This document shows positions 1 through 7,152 of a stretch of DNA of 10,110 bases, piece by piece. Every line of letters starts with the position of its first letter. Position 1 is the first letter of the stretch. The position numbers and the translations under genes are program-made. The stretch spans positions 10,479 through 20,588 of the forward strand of contig MGUQ01000029.1 in the NCBI GenBank assembly GCA_001799975.1. Direction: 5' to 3'. Below the pieces are notes generated by a model that was given only the letters and a program-made list of their open reading frames with translations, had not been told where the DNA came from and ran no database searches. The stretch comes from Elusimicrobia bacterium RIFCSPLOWO2_01_FULL_54_10 (GTDB taxonomy: Bacteria; Elusimicrobiota; Elusimicrobia; 2-02-FULL-39-32).

Positions 1-504
1 GGCGTTTTGACCGTAAGCGACCGGTCCTTCCAGGGAGAACGCGAAGACCGGGGCGGCCCCGCTCTCAAAAGCGTGGTGAGCGGGATGGGATGGCGGATCG
101 GGGTGGAAGCCATTGTCCCAGACGAGATCGAAAGGATCCAGAAAACAATTTTGAATTGGACGGACGAAAAAGAAATTGATCTCGTGCTTACCACCGGAGG
201 AACCGGGATCAGCCCGCGCGACGTCACGCCGGAGGCAACCCGCGGTCTGCTTGAAAAGGAATTGCCGGGATTGATGGAATTTGTTCGTTTTCAAAGCGTG
301 CGGAAAACGCCTTTGGCCGTTCTTTCTCGCGCCGTTGCTGGAGTCAGAAAAAAAAGCCTTATCTTTAATCTGCCCGGGAACCCCGAGGGCGCAAAAGAGT
401 GTCTGGAACTTATTTTGGATGTCATCCCGCACGCTTTGGCGATCATTCAGGGGGAGGATCATACTCATGAGAATGACAAGGAACGCTCGCATGCTGACGC
501 CTGA
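1..504 (+). CDS. mog: Molybdopterin adenylyltransferase, MogA/MoaB family (5' partial)
   Basis: The protein activates molybdopterin by adenylating it with ATP, making the MPT-AMP substrate that MoeA uses for molybdate insertion in the cytoplasm. The reading frame is open from base 1 (Gly-Val-Leu-Thr-Val-Ser-Asp-Arg), which is the conserved first strand of the family, so only a few N-terminal residues are cut off by the window edge. The TTG at 7 is therefore not the start. Family marks are the SDR...GEREDRGGPAL segment at the N-terminus, the TTGGTGISPRDVTPEAT nucleotide/pterin loop encoded near 190-240, and NLPGNPEGAKE near 368-396. About 167 residues are present, the usual size for this family. 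Its 3' end overlaps moeA by 38 nt. MogA and MoaB are close relatives and the choice between them is not certain, but the Moco neighbours make the role firm. Confidence 0.93.
   Translation, partial: GVLTVSDRSFQGEREDRGGPALKSVVSGMGWRIGVEAIVPDEIERIQKTILNWTDEKEIDLVLTTGGTGISPRDVTPEATRGLLEKELPGLMEFVRFQSVRKTPLAVLSRAVAGVRKKSLIFNLPGNPEGAKECLELILDVIPHALAIIQGEDHTHENDKERSHADA
450..457 (+). promoter_or_regulatory. Ribosome binding site of moeA
   Basis: The purine run GGGGGAGG lies inside the end of the mog gene, 9 nt before the ATG at 467. It is the reason for placing the moeA start there and not at the in-frame ATG at 473 or 491, and not at the far-upstream ATG at 281. Confidence 0.7.
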
Positions 505-1720
505 AGAAGCGCTTCAGCAGATTTTGACTCATACTCCGATTTTGCTCCCTGAGACCGTTCCTTTGGAGCAAGCCGAAGGCCGGGTTTTGGCTGAAGAGTT
601 ATTCGCCCAGTCTGAACTGCCTCCCTTTGACAATTCCGCCATGGATGGTTTTGCGGTGAGATCCGCGGATGTGGCGGATGCGGGTCCGGATCGTCCCGTC
701 AAACTTAAAATGCTGGACGTGGTCCGCGCGGGGAGTTTACCGCGTTTGGCGCTTCAACCGGGGCAGGCGATTAAAATCATGACCGGCGCTCCCATTCCTA
801 AAGGAGCGGACGCGGTGGTGATGAAAGAGTTTACGAGTTCAACGGAAGACGATTGGATTACGATCTTTCGCGCGCCCAAAAAAAATGAGAACATTCGCCC
901 GAAAGGCGAAGACATTCGCGTCGGGCAATCCTTGGCGCTGTCGGGACTGCGCGTCCGGCCTTATGATGTGGCGCTTCTGGCGGCACAAGGATTTAAAATG
1001 TTGTCCGTGGTGCGAAAACCAAAAGTTGCCGTCTTGGCGACGGGTGACGAGCTTGTGTCCTTGACGGAGCCGCTTGCTCCCGGGAAAATCCGTAACTCGA
1101 ACGGTCCGGCCATAGCGGCCTTCCTTTCCCGTTGGAAGGTTCCCTGCCGTGATTTGGGGATCGCGGGTGACGACCCGGCAAGGCTGGAAGAAATGCTGAG
1201 AGACGCTTTTGCCTTCGCGGACGTCTTGCTTGTTTCCGGCGGCGTTTCCGTTGGTGATTTTGATTATACGAAAGCGGTCCTCGAAAAATCTGGAGTCAGG
1301 GAGATTTTTTGGAAGGCGGCGATCAAGCCGGGGAAGCCGATTTTTTACGGCTTAAAGGCGGACGAGGGCGGCGGCAAGAAGATTGTCTTCGGATTGCCCG
1401 GAAACCCAGTTTCCGCGCTCGTGTGCCTGGAAGAGTTTGTGCGCCCAGCGCTGGAGAAACTGCAAGGTTTTACGCCCAAACATCCGAGCTATCATCTTCA
1501 AGGGAAAGCGGTGAACGCTTATCCCAAACCCAAAGACCGCCAGCAATACCTGTTCTGCAACGCGCGTGGAAGCGAAAACGATTGGGAACTGGAAATCATC
1601 CGGCCTCAGGGCTCGGCGATGCTGGGGATGGCGTGTCAGGCCAACGCTCTGGCCGTGGCCCGCATCGGAATAGACCAGGTTTGCCCCGGAGACAGACTTC
1701 CCTTCAGGTGGATCAAGTGA
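467..1720 (+). CDS. moeA: Molybdopterin molybdenumtransferase MoeA
   Basis: MoeA inserts molybdate into adenylated molybdopterin, releasing AMP and giving Mo-molybdopterin. The 417-residue product has the normal MoeA length (E. coli about 411). Visible signatures are PPFDNSAMDGFAVR (52-65, with the conserved Asp60), IMTGAPIPKGADAVV (105-118, Thr106), ATGDEL with Glu195 (191-196), the GKIRNSN loop (206-212), VSGGVSVGDFDYTK (256-269, Asp264), KPGKPIFYG (287-295) and FGLPGNPVSALV (308-319). These cover the central MogA-like domain, followed by the C-terminal beta domain (about 340-417). The start at 467 follows a strong Shine-Dalgarno and overlaps mog by 38 nt. The last four bases, GTGA, contain the GTG start of mobA, so translation is probably coupled on both sides. 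No key residue is missing. Confidence 0.97.
   Translation: MRMTRNARMLTPEEALQQILTHTPILLPETVPLEQAEGRVLAEELFAQSELPPFDNSAMDGFAVRSADVADAGPDRPVKLKMLDVVRAGSLPRLALQPGQAIKIMTGAPIPKGADAVVMKEFTSSTEDDWITIFRAPKKNENIRPKGEDIRVGQSLALSGLRVRPYDVALLAAQGFKMLSVVRKPKVAVLATGDELVSLTEPLAPGKIRNSNGPAIAAFLSRWKVPCRDLGIAGDDPARLEEMLRDAFAFADVLLVSGGVSVGDFDYTKAVLEKSGVREIFWKAAIKPGKPIFYGLKADEGGGKKIVFGLPGNPVSALVCLEEFVRPALEKLQGFTPKHPSYHLQGKAVNAYPKPKDRQQYLFCNARGSENDWELEIIRPQGSAMLGMACQANALAVARIGIDQVCPGDRLPFRWIK
1706..1711 (+). promoter_or_regulatory. Ribosome binding site of mobA
   Basis: AGGTGG sits 5 nt before the GTG at 1717. The alternative in-frame GTG at 1708 lies within this motif and has its nearest purine run 16 nt away, so 1717 is preferred. 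Confidence 0.55.
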
Positions 1721-2310
1721 TTCAGGAAGCGACCGGGGTGATCCTTGCCGGGGGAAGAAGCCGGAGGTTCGGTTCCCCAAAAGCTCTGGCTCCCTGGAAC
1801 GACAAATGTCTGGTGGAAGCGGTTCTTGAGATTTTAAATCCTCTCTTCCCTTCGATTTTGGCGCTCGTCAAAAAGCCGGAAGACTATTCGTTTCTTGAGA
1901 CCCCTCGGGTTAAGGTCATGTCCGATTTGTTTGAAGAGGTCCATCCTTTGGGTGGAATTTATTCCGCGCTCGAGCACGCCGGGAGCGAATGGATTTTTGT
2001 CTGCGGCTGCGATATGCCTTTTGTCAGGCCGGAACTTATCCAAGCGCTTTGGCGGGCCCGTTCAGGGTGTCAGGCCGTGGTCCCGGTTTGGGAGGGCAAA
2101 CGCCAGCCGCTCTGTGCGTTCTATTCCCAGGCCGCAAAAAATGAAATCGGCCGCGCCATTGAGCGGAAGGATTTTGCGGTTCGCGCGGTGCTCGATTCTT
2201 TACCCGTCCATTTTCTGGATGAGGATTCTGTCCGGGTTACGGATCCCGAGGGCCGGACCTTTAACGACATCGATACCCAGGAAGATTACGAGCGCGCAAG
2301 GAAACTTTGA
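1717..2310 (+). CDS. mobA: Molybdenum cofactor guanylyltransferase MobA
   Basis: MobA transfers GMP from GTP to Mo-molybdopterin, giving the guanine dinucleotide cofactor used by DMSO-reductase-family oxidoreductases. From the GTG start the product is 197 residues (E. coli MobA 194). It is a single nucleotidyltransferase domain. The N-terminal GTP loop reads LAGGRSRRFGSPKAL (10-24). DLFEEVHPLGGIYSAL (70-85) carries the conserved Asp and PLGG turn. CGCDMPF (97-102) is the metal-binding Asp motif. The family's C-terminal NDIDTQEDY is at 183-191. The GTG start forms a GTGA overlap with the moeA stop. The gene ends 1 nt before moaA. A CTP-using paralogue (MocA) is possible in principle, but the size and PLGG-type motifs fit MobA better. 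Confidence 0.93.
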   Translation: MIQEATGVILAGGRSRRFGSPKALAPWNDKCLVEAVLEILNPLFPSILALVKKPEDYSFLETPRVKVMSDLFEEVHPLGGIYSALEHAGSEWIFVCGCDMPFVRPELIQALWRARSGCQAVVPVWEGKRQPLCAFYSQAAKNEIGRAIERKDFAVRAVLDSLPVHFLDEDSVRVTDPEGRTFNDIDTQEDYERARKL

Positions 2311-2311
2311 C

Positions 2312-3301
2312 ATGCTTACTGATTCCTTCAACAGAAAGATCGATTATCTGCGCCTGTCTCTGACGGACCGCTGCAACCTGCGCTGCGTTTACTGTATGCC
2401 TAAAGACATGACATCCTTTGGGCCCAGAGAAGAGATGCTGTCGGATGCTGAAATCCTCAAGCTACTTTCTTGTTTTGCGCAGTTGGGAATTTCCAAAATC
2501 AGAATCACAGGTGGGGAACCATTGGTTCGCGAAGGGATTGTGAGTCTGGTGCGCGAGATCTCCGGCATTCGCGGAATCCAGGATATTTCGTTAAGTACGA
2601 ACGGGCTGCTTCTGGACAAGATGGCTTTGGACCTCACGCGCGCAGGATTGAAGCGAGTGAACATCAGTTTGGACTCCCTCAACGCGGAAAAGTTCAATCA
2701 GATTACGCGGTACGGCAAACTGGAAACAGTTCTTTCCGCGATTGAATCGGCTTTGTCTGCGGGTCTGGCGCCCGTGAAATTAAACGTTGTTGTGGCGCGG
2801 GGAATGAACGACGATGAGATCGCCGATTTCGTGAAACTAACGAAAAAAAATCCTCTGCACGTGCGTTTTATTGAATTGATGCCCATGGGAGAGACGGGGT
2901 TTTTCAGCAAAGAAAAATGGGTTTCCATGAATGAAATCCTGCAAAAAGCCCAGCCTCTGGAAGAGATGGAGAAAGAAGACTGGCCGCGGGGAGAAGGCCC
3001 CGCCCGTTACTTTCGCCGGCCCGGAGCCCGGGGCACCATCGGGGTCATCAGCGCGTTGAGCTGCGGGTTTTGCTCTTCCTGCAATCGGATGCGTTTGTCA
3101 TCCCAGGGGGTTCTTGTTCCCTGCCTCGACGCAGCGGAAGGCACGGACCTGAAAGCGCTTTTGAGATCGGGAACAAGCTCACGGGAATTGAAGGAAGCCA
3201 TTCTTTTCACCGTTCAACAGAAACCGGAGCGTCATCACATGCTGGAAAAAGCAGCCGTGAATTCTTCCAACCCGCGGCAGATGTGCCAGATTGGAGGATG
3301 A
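2312..3301 (+). CDS. moaA: GTP 3',8-cyclase MoaA (radical SAM, Moco step 1)
   Basis: MoaA converts GTP to 3',8-cyclo-7,8-dihydro-GTP, which MoaC then turns into cyclic pyranopterin monophosphate. The 329-residue protein shows the N-terminal radical SAM cluster in DRCNLRCVYC (Cys21, Cys25, Cys28), the SAM-contacting ITGGEPLVR (65-73), STNGLLL (95-101) and NISLDSLN (117-124). The second, substrate-binding 4Fe-4S cluster is in CSSCNRMRL...PCL (Cys254, Cys257, Cys271). It ends in Gly-Gly, the catalytic C-terminus known for MoaA, so the 3' end is intact. AAGGA at 2298-2302 lies 9 nt before the ATG. The gene is 1 nt after mobA, and its TGA overlaps the next ATG. No moaC, moaD or moaE lies in the window, so those must be supplied from elsewhere. 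Confidence 0.97.
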   Translation: MLTDSFNRKIDYLRLSLTDRCNLRCVYCMPKDMTSFGPREEMLSDAEILKLLSCFAQLGISKIRITGGEPLVREGIVSLVREISGIRGIQDISLSTNGLLLDKMALDLTRAGLKRVNISLDSLNAEKFNQITRYGKLETVLSAIESALSAGLAPVKLNVVVARGMNDDEIADFVKLTKKNPLHVRFIELMPMGETGFFSKEKWVSMNEILQKAQPLEEMEKEDWPRGEGPARYFRRPGARGTIGVISALSCGFCSSCNRMRLSSQGVLVPCLDAAEGTDLKALLRSGTSSRELKEAILFTVQQKPERHHMLEKAAVNSSNPRQMCQIGG

Positions 3302-4044
3302 CCCTGCCGATAGAAATTTACCCGCTGGTCTTTATGGTCGCTCTGGCCTACTCTTCGGTCGGGCATGGGGGCGCTTCCGGTTATCTGGCGGTTTTGGCCC
3401 TGTTCGGATTCATGCCAAAAGAGATGGCTTCCAGCGCTCTGGCGCTCAATCTTTTGGTGGCGGGAACGGCGTTTGTCGCTTATTGGAAAAGCGGGCATTT
3501 TCTGCCCCGGCTCTTTTGGCCGTTCGCGCTCACCTCCGTGCCTTGCGCTCTGATCGGAGGGTTGATCGACGCGCCTGCTCGGGTTTATTCCGGGCTCCTC
3601 GCGATCGTATTGGCCTACGCGGCTTTTCGTCTGGCGTTTGCCGGCAAAGGTAACGGCGAGGAAGAACCCCTCCGTGTTCCGGGCCTGGCGGTGGCTCTTC
3701 CGGTCGGCGCCGGGATCGGACTCCTCTCCGGATTGATTGGCGTAGGCGGTGGGATTTTTTTAACCCCGGTCATGCTATTATTCCGCTGGGCCGACGCGAA
3801 GCGTTCCGCCGCCGCGTCCGCCGCCTTCATCTGGGTCAACTCGATCGCAGGTCTTTACGGGCACTCAAGCAGACATGGGTTTAACATTGTCGAGTTTTGG
3901 CCGCTGGTTTTGGCTGCTTTTTTGGGAGGAGTGGTAGGATCGTCCATCGGAGCGAGGTATTTTACGGTTCCAGTTATGAAACGCGTCTTGGCGGGAGTCC
4001 TGGTTGTCGCGGCATTTAAAATGCTGAGGGTTTCTTACGGATGA
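3298..4044 (+). CDS. TauE/SafE-family membrane permease (probable sulfite/organosulfur exporter)
   Basis: This 248-residue, strongly hydrophobic protein belongs to the TauE/SafE (former DUF81) anion permease family, inner-membrane proteins proposed to move sulfite, sulfoacetate or related sulfur compounds. The hallmark is the repeated glycine-rich helix: SVGHGGASGYL (20-30) in the first half and GLLSGLIGVGGGIFLTPVML (141-160) in the second. About eight hydrophobic segments can be counted, and the length is typical. The ATG overlaps the moaA stop (ATGA). A GGAGG run touches the ATG directly, which is closer than normal; a GTG at 3283 is an alternative start. The substrate cannot be read from sequence. 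The Moco and Tat neighbours would suit a sulfur-oxyanion role or detoxification, but this is inference from context. Confidence 0.85.
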   Translation: MTLPIEIYPLVFMVALAYSSVGHGGASGYLAVLALFGFMPKEMASSALALNLLVAGTAFVAYWKSGHFLPRLFWPFALTSVPCALIGGLIDAPARVYSGLLAIVLAYAAFRLAFAGKGNGEEEPLRVPGLAVALPVGAGIGLLSGLIGVGGGIFLTPVMLLFRWADAKRSAAASAAFIWVNSIAGLYGHSSRHGFNIVEFWPLVLAAFLGGVVGSSIGARYFTVPVMKRVLAGVLVVAAFKMLRVSYG

Positions 4045-4748
4045 CGGACGAATCCAGGCCTTTCTTGGACCATCTCGATGAATTGAGACGCAGGTTGGGA
4101 ATTGTTTTTCTGGCGGTTGCGATCTTTTTTTTCGTCGGTTATTATTATGTGGATTCCATCATCCATTATCTTTCCCGCCCCGCGGGGACGTTCATTTTCA
4201 TGAAGCCGACCGAAGCATTTTTTATCCGTCTCAAAATAGCCCTCATCGTTGGAGTATTGCTGTCTATCCCAGTGGTGATCTATCAAGTCTGGAGGTTTGT
4301 CGCCGTGGCCCTCACCCCGTCGGAGAAAAAAACAGTATTATGGATGATGCCTTTTTCCTACCTTCTTTTTTGTGCCGGTGCGGCTATCGCCTGGTTCATC
4401 GTTTTGCCCACGGCCGTTCGGTTTCTCCTCGGTTTTTCCACTCAGGACCTTCGGCCCATGCTTTCGATCGAGGCCTACGTGGAATTCGCGGCCTGGTTTA
4501 CCGCGGCTTTCGGGTTGGCGTTTCAACTGCCGATCATAGTATTTTTCCTCGTCAAGATCGGTGTTGCCACTCCCCAAAGCCTTTGCCGTTATAGACGCCA
4601 TGTGATCTTAGGTTTGGCCATCGTCGCCGCCGTGCTCACTCCGGGACCGGATTTGTTTTCACAATTGGCCCTGCTGGTGCCCACCTATCTGCTCTATGAA
4701 ATTTCCATTTTAATGGCCCGCTTCACTGTGAAGCAGGCGGCTCAATAA
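4041..4748 (+). CDS. tatC: Twin-arginine translocase subunit TatC
   Basis: TatC is the membrane receptor of the Tat pathway, which exports folded, cofactor-loaded proteins bearing an RR signal peptide. The 235-residue product shows the N-terminal FLDHLDELRRRL (8-19, with conserved Glu14) and the LTPSEKK periplasmic loop (91-97, Glu95, equivalent to the essential loop acidic residue). Six hydrophobic segments lie near 20-40, 66-88, 100-124, 150-174, 187-201 and 205-224. The TatC signature AVLTPGPDLFSQ is at 197-208. Length is slightly short but within family range. The start overlaps the preceding stop as ATGA. TatA and TatB are absent here, so they are encoded elsewhere. The position directly after Moco genes fits export of molybdoenzymes. 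Confidence 0.96.
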   Translation: MTDESRPFLDHLDELRRRLGIVFLAVAIFFFVGYYYVDSIIHYLSRPAGTFIFMKPTEAFFIRLKIALIVGVLLSIPVVIYQVWRFVAVALTPSEKKTVLWMMPFSYLLFCAGAAIAWFIVLPTAVRFLLGFSTQDLRPMLSIEAYVEFAAWFTAAFGLAFQLPIIVFFLVKIGVATPQSLCRYRRHVILGLAIVAAVLTPGPDLFSQLALLVPTYLLYEISILMARFTVKQAAQ

Positions 4749-4749
4749 C

Positions 4750-5136
4750 ATGGCCGCCGCGAAAGAAGTCCCGTTGGTCTACTCTTGCTCCGGCTGCTCC
4801 AGCGCCGCGCAAATAGCCAACGGTCTTGCGCTACGTTTGGACAAGGAAGGAATCGCGGAGATGTCCTGTATCGCGGGCGTTGGAGGCGACGTGGAACCGT
4901 TAGTAAAGGTGGCCAAATCCGGCAGAGAAATTTTAGCGCTTGACGGTTGTCCGCTTCAATGCGTCAAAAAATGTTTGGCGCGGCACGGGCTAAACCCCTC
5001 GCAACATTTTATTCTTACCCGGGTGGGTGTAAAGAAGCGCTTCCATTCTAATTATGATGAGCCGGATATCGGGAAAGTCTATGAGCAAATTGTTTCAGCT
5101 TTGCCAGAACGGCGAGGGGAGGATTTTCGGCCATGA
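4750..5136 (+). CDS. Small DGC-motif cysteine protein, putative zinc-binding
   Basis: This 128-residue protein matches, by eye, the DGC domain family, a set of small proteins of unknown function with conserved, probably metal-binding cysteines and a central Asp-Gly-Cys. Visible marks are YSCSGCSSAAQ (11-21, Cys13 and Cys16), MSCIAGVGG (38-46, Cys40) and LALDGCPLQCVKKC (62-75, Cys67, Cys71, Cys75). No membrane helix or signal peptide is seen, so it should be cytoplasmic. It begins 1 nt after tatC, with an AGGCGG-type ribosome binding site near 4735-4740. Its stop overlaps the next ATG, so it is probably translated together with both neighbours. Zinc binding is the usual family guess; Fe-S binding is also possible. 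The function is not known. Confidence 0.8.
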   Translation: MAAAKEVPLVYSCSGCSSAAQIANGLALRLDKEGIAEMSCIAGVGGDVEPLVKVAKSGREILALDGCPLQCVKKCLARHGLNPSQHFILTRVGVKKRFHSNYDEPDIGKVYEQIVSALPERRGEDFRP

Positions 5137-7112
5137 AAAAAGTGTTGCTGACCAGCGTCTGTCGACCAATCGGGCCGGACGTGGGAGATGCCCCAAGCGT
5201 GGGGTACGAGCTACTTTACCGTCAGGTCACCCGCGCTCAAGGCATTTTTAGTCCACGGTCGCTCCATCTCAATTTTTCTCTCGAATATATCGCGGAAAAT
5301 CTATCCGCACCAACCACTGTCCTTCAGTACCCTTCTAAAAAAGAACTGATTCGTGAGCTGAAGAAAGGGTACGATTTCATAGGCATCACTTTTCTCATGG
5401 CCATCTTCCATCACCTTAAGGAAAGCGTCGAGCTGATCCGCAGGTATTCGCCTAAATGCAAAATCATTCTTGGAGGTTACGGAACGATCTTGAGCGATGA
5501 GGTTTTAAAGCCATATGCCGATTACATCTGCCGAGAGGAAGGCGTGGGGTTTTTCAGGAAGCTTCTGGGCGAGCCCGAAGGAGAGATGCCTTATTCCCAT
5601 CCGCTCATTGTCAGCCGGATGAAAATTTTTTCATTGCCGGTAAGCAAGACGGGAATGATCTTCGCAGGGCTCGGGTGTCCCAACGGGTGTGATTTTTGCT
5701 GTACTTCTCATTTTTTCAAAAGGAAGCACATCCGGCTGCTGCCTACCGGACAGGACATTTATGACGTAATCGAACGCTACCTGGACCTCGATCCCGATAT
5801 GCAGTTTGTCGTGTTGGATGAGGATTTCCTTTTGAATCGTAAAAGGGCCATGGAGCTGAGAGACGCCGTTCTGAAAGGAAGCAGGCCTGTTTCGCTCTTT
5901 GTATTTTCCAGCATCCGGGCGATCAGCCAATACACGGTTGAGGAAATCCTTGAAATGGGGATCGACGGTTTTTGGATCGGCTATGAAGGATCAATGTCCG
6001 GCTACGCGAAGCAACAGGGCCGGCCAGCCGCCGAAATCCTCACAGAGTTTAGGGAAAATGGGATCATCGTCCTTGCCTCGATGGTAATCGGGTTCGATTA
6101 TCAGAACGAACAAATCATCCGAGAGGAATTGGACGGTTTGCTAAGGTTAAAGCCGACATTGACTCAAATTCTGATCTATGGGCCAGTCCCGGGGACCCCT
6201 TTTTATGATCGGATCATGCAAGAAAACCGCTTGCGAGAAGACTTGGTGAAAACGCCGGAGAAATATTACCGGATCGCTGACGGGTTTTCCGCCATGGTTC
6301 GCCATCCCAACATGCCCGCTGAAGAAATCGAGCGGTTGCAGCGCCGGTGCTTCAAAGAAGATTTTGAGCGGCAGGGGCCTTCCATCTATCGAGCTTTGGA
6401 AACATGGTTCCTCGGTTACTTGAAACACCGACACTCCACCAGACCATTTTTGAAGAAAAAAGCGGAGCGGTTTGCCCACGAAGTCCGCAAAGCCTATCCC
6501 ATATTTTTGCCGGGCAAAATCCTGATACCCGGCTCGAAGGTTCGGGGATGGCTGAAAGAACTGGAACACAAAATGCACCGGGAACTTGGCATTCCTTCAA
6601 TTAGGGAACGAGTTTTATCCCTGTTGGCCTTCGCATTTGCTCTGTGGACGAAATTTAAAGTAGGGTTCAATTTGCTTCAACACCCTTCCCTTGTGCGTCA
6701 TGTCTATCGCGATCCTAAGCTGGGCCTCTTGAGCCGCCATTGGTGGGAAGCATTAAGGAAAGATGGCAGCCGCGCAGCGCTGTCGGTCAAAGTAGAATGG
6801 AACCGGCATAGGAATATGATCCGCGTTCGCTTGGATGGCGTTATGGACTCATGGAACACCGAAGAGCTCTGCACAAGGATCATCCATTCTCTCAGACAGC
6901 GAAAAGAGAAGCTCGTTCTCGATTTCGAAAAGCTGAAAAGCTTTGAAGGTCGGAGCGTCAGGATTTTTTGCGACCGCCTCAAGAAGCATCGTTCACGCAT
7001 CTTGATCGTCCCTGCGGATGCTCCGGGAATCGTTCACTCGGATTGGGTTCTGTTGTGCCAGGAGTTTAGCATTTGCCCGGTTTCTAAGGAAAGCGATATC
7101 GTTAACACATGA
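5133..7112 (+). CDS. B12-binding/radical SAM protein with STAS-like C-terminal domain
   Basis: The 659-residue protein has three parts. Residues 1-150 form a cobalamin-binding-like Rossmann domain: FIGITFLMAIFHHLKE, then IILGGYGTILSDEVLKPYADYICREEGVGFF, which matches the GG.H...E/D-Y-...GEG pattern of B12/radical SAM enzymes. Residues 175-400 are the radical SAM core with Cys182-x3-Cys186-x2-Cys189 (GCPNGCDFC), VLDEDFL (227-233), FSSIRA and GYEGSM. From about 400 to 545 it is basic and helical without a recognised motif. Residues 548-625 resemble a STAS domain: a hydrophobic strand, LDGVMDSWNTEELC, then KLVLDFEKLKSFEG and a helix. The usual STAS Asp-Ser-Ser is not kept. The start overlaps the DGC gene stop (ATGA). 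The substrate is unknown; methylation or rearrangement of a lipid, cofactor or natural product is typical of this superfamily. The STAS assignment is inference. Confidence 0.85.
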   Translation: MKKVLLTSVCRPIGPDVGDAPSVGYELLYRQVTRAQGIFSPRSLHLNFSLEYIAENLSAPTTVLQYPSKKELIRELKKGYDFIGITFLMAIFHHLKESVELIRRYSPKCKIILGGYGTILSDEVLKPYADYICREEGVGFFRKLLGEPEGEMPYSHPLIVSRMKIFSLPVSKTGMIFAGLGCPNGCDFCCTSHFFKRKHIRLLPTGQDIYDVIERYLDLDPDMQFVVLDEDFLLNRKRAMELRDAVLKGSRPVSLFVFSSIRAISQYTVEEILEMGIDGFWIGYEGSMSGYAKQQGRPAAEILTEFRENGIIVLASMVIGFDYQNEQIIREELDGLLRLKPTLTQILIYGPVPGTPFYDRIMQENRLREDLVKTPEKYYRIADGFSAMVRHPNMPAEEIERLQRRCFKEDFERQGPSIYRALETWFLGYLKHRHSTRPFLKKKAERFAHEVRKAYPIFLPGKILIPGSKVRGWLKELEHKMHRELGIPSIRERVLSLLAFAFALWTKFKVGFNLLQHPSLVRHVYRDPKLGLLSRHWWEALRKDGSRAALSVKVEWNRHRNMIRVRLDGVMDSWNTEELCTRIIHSLRQRKEKLVLDFEKLKSFEGRSVRIFCDRLKKHRSRILIVPADAPGIVHSDWVLLCQEFSICPVSKESDIVNT

Positions 7113-7152
7113 AAATATTTTGCATCTATTCGAAGGGAGTCCGCGCACAGCC

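Noticed and set aside
281..466. Long 5' extension of the moeA frame to an ATG at 281
   Set aside because: It lies inside mog in another frame, has no MoeA-like sequence, and a strong ribosome binding site marks 467.
1309..1716. Upstream extension of the mobA frame
   Set aside because: It is a shadow of moeA: Arg/Ser/Gly-rich with no family match. MobA similarity begins only after 1717.
1895..2311. Upstream extension of the moaA frame
   Set aside because: It is a shadow of mobA; the MoaA N-terminus and ribosome binding site place the start at 2312.
3070..3297. Upstream extension of the permease frame
   Set aside because: It is the out-of-frame translation of the moaA 3' end, hydrophilic and unlike the permease family.
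6147..6578. 143-codon minus-strand frame inside the radical SAM gene
   Set aside because: A shadow of a well-supported gene, without motifs or its own ribosome binding site.
7018..7152. Upstream extension of the amidotransferase frame
   Set aside because: It overlaps the end of the radical SAM gene and is not similar to amidotransferases; family similarity starts with MNEVLIV at 7153.
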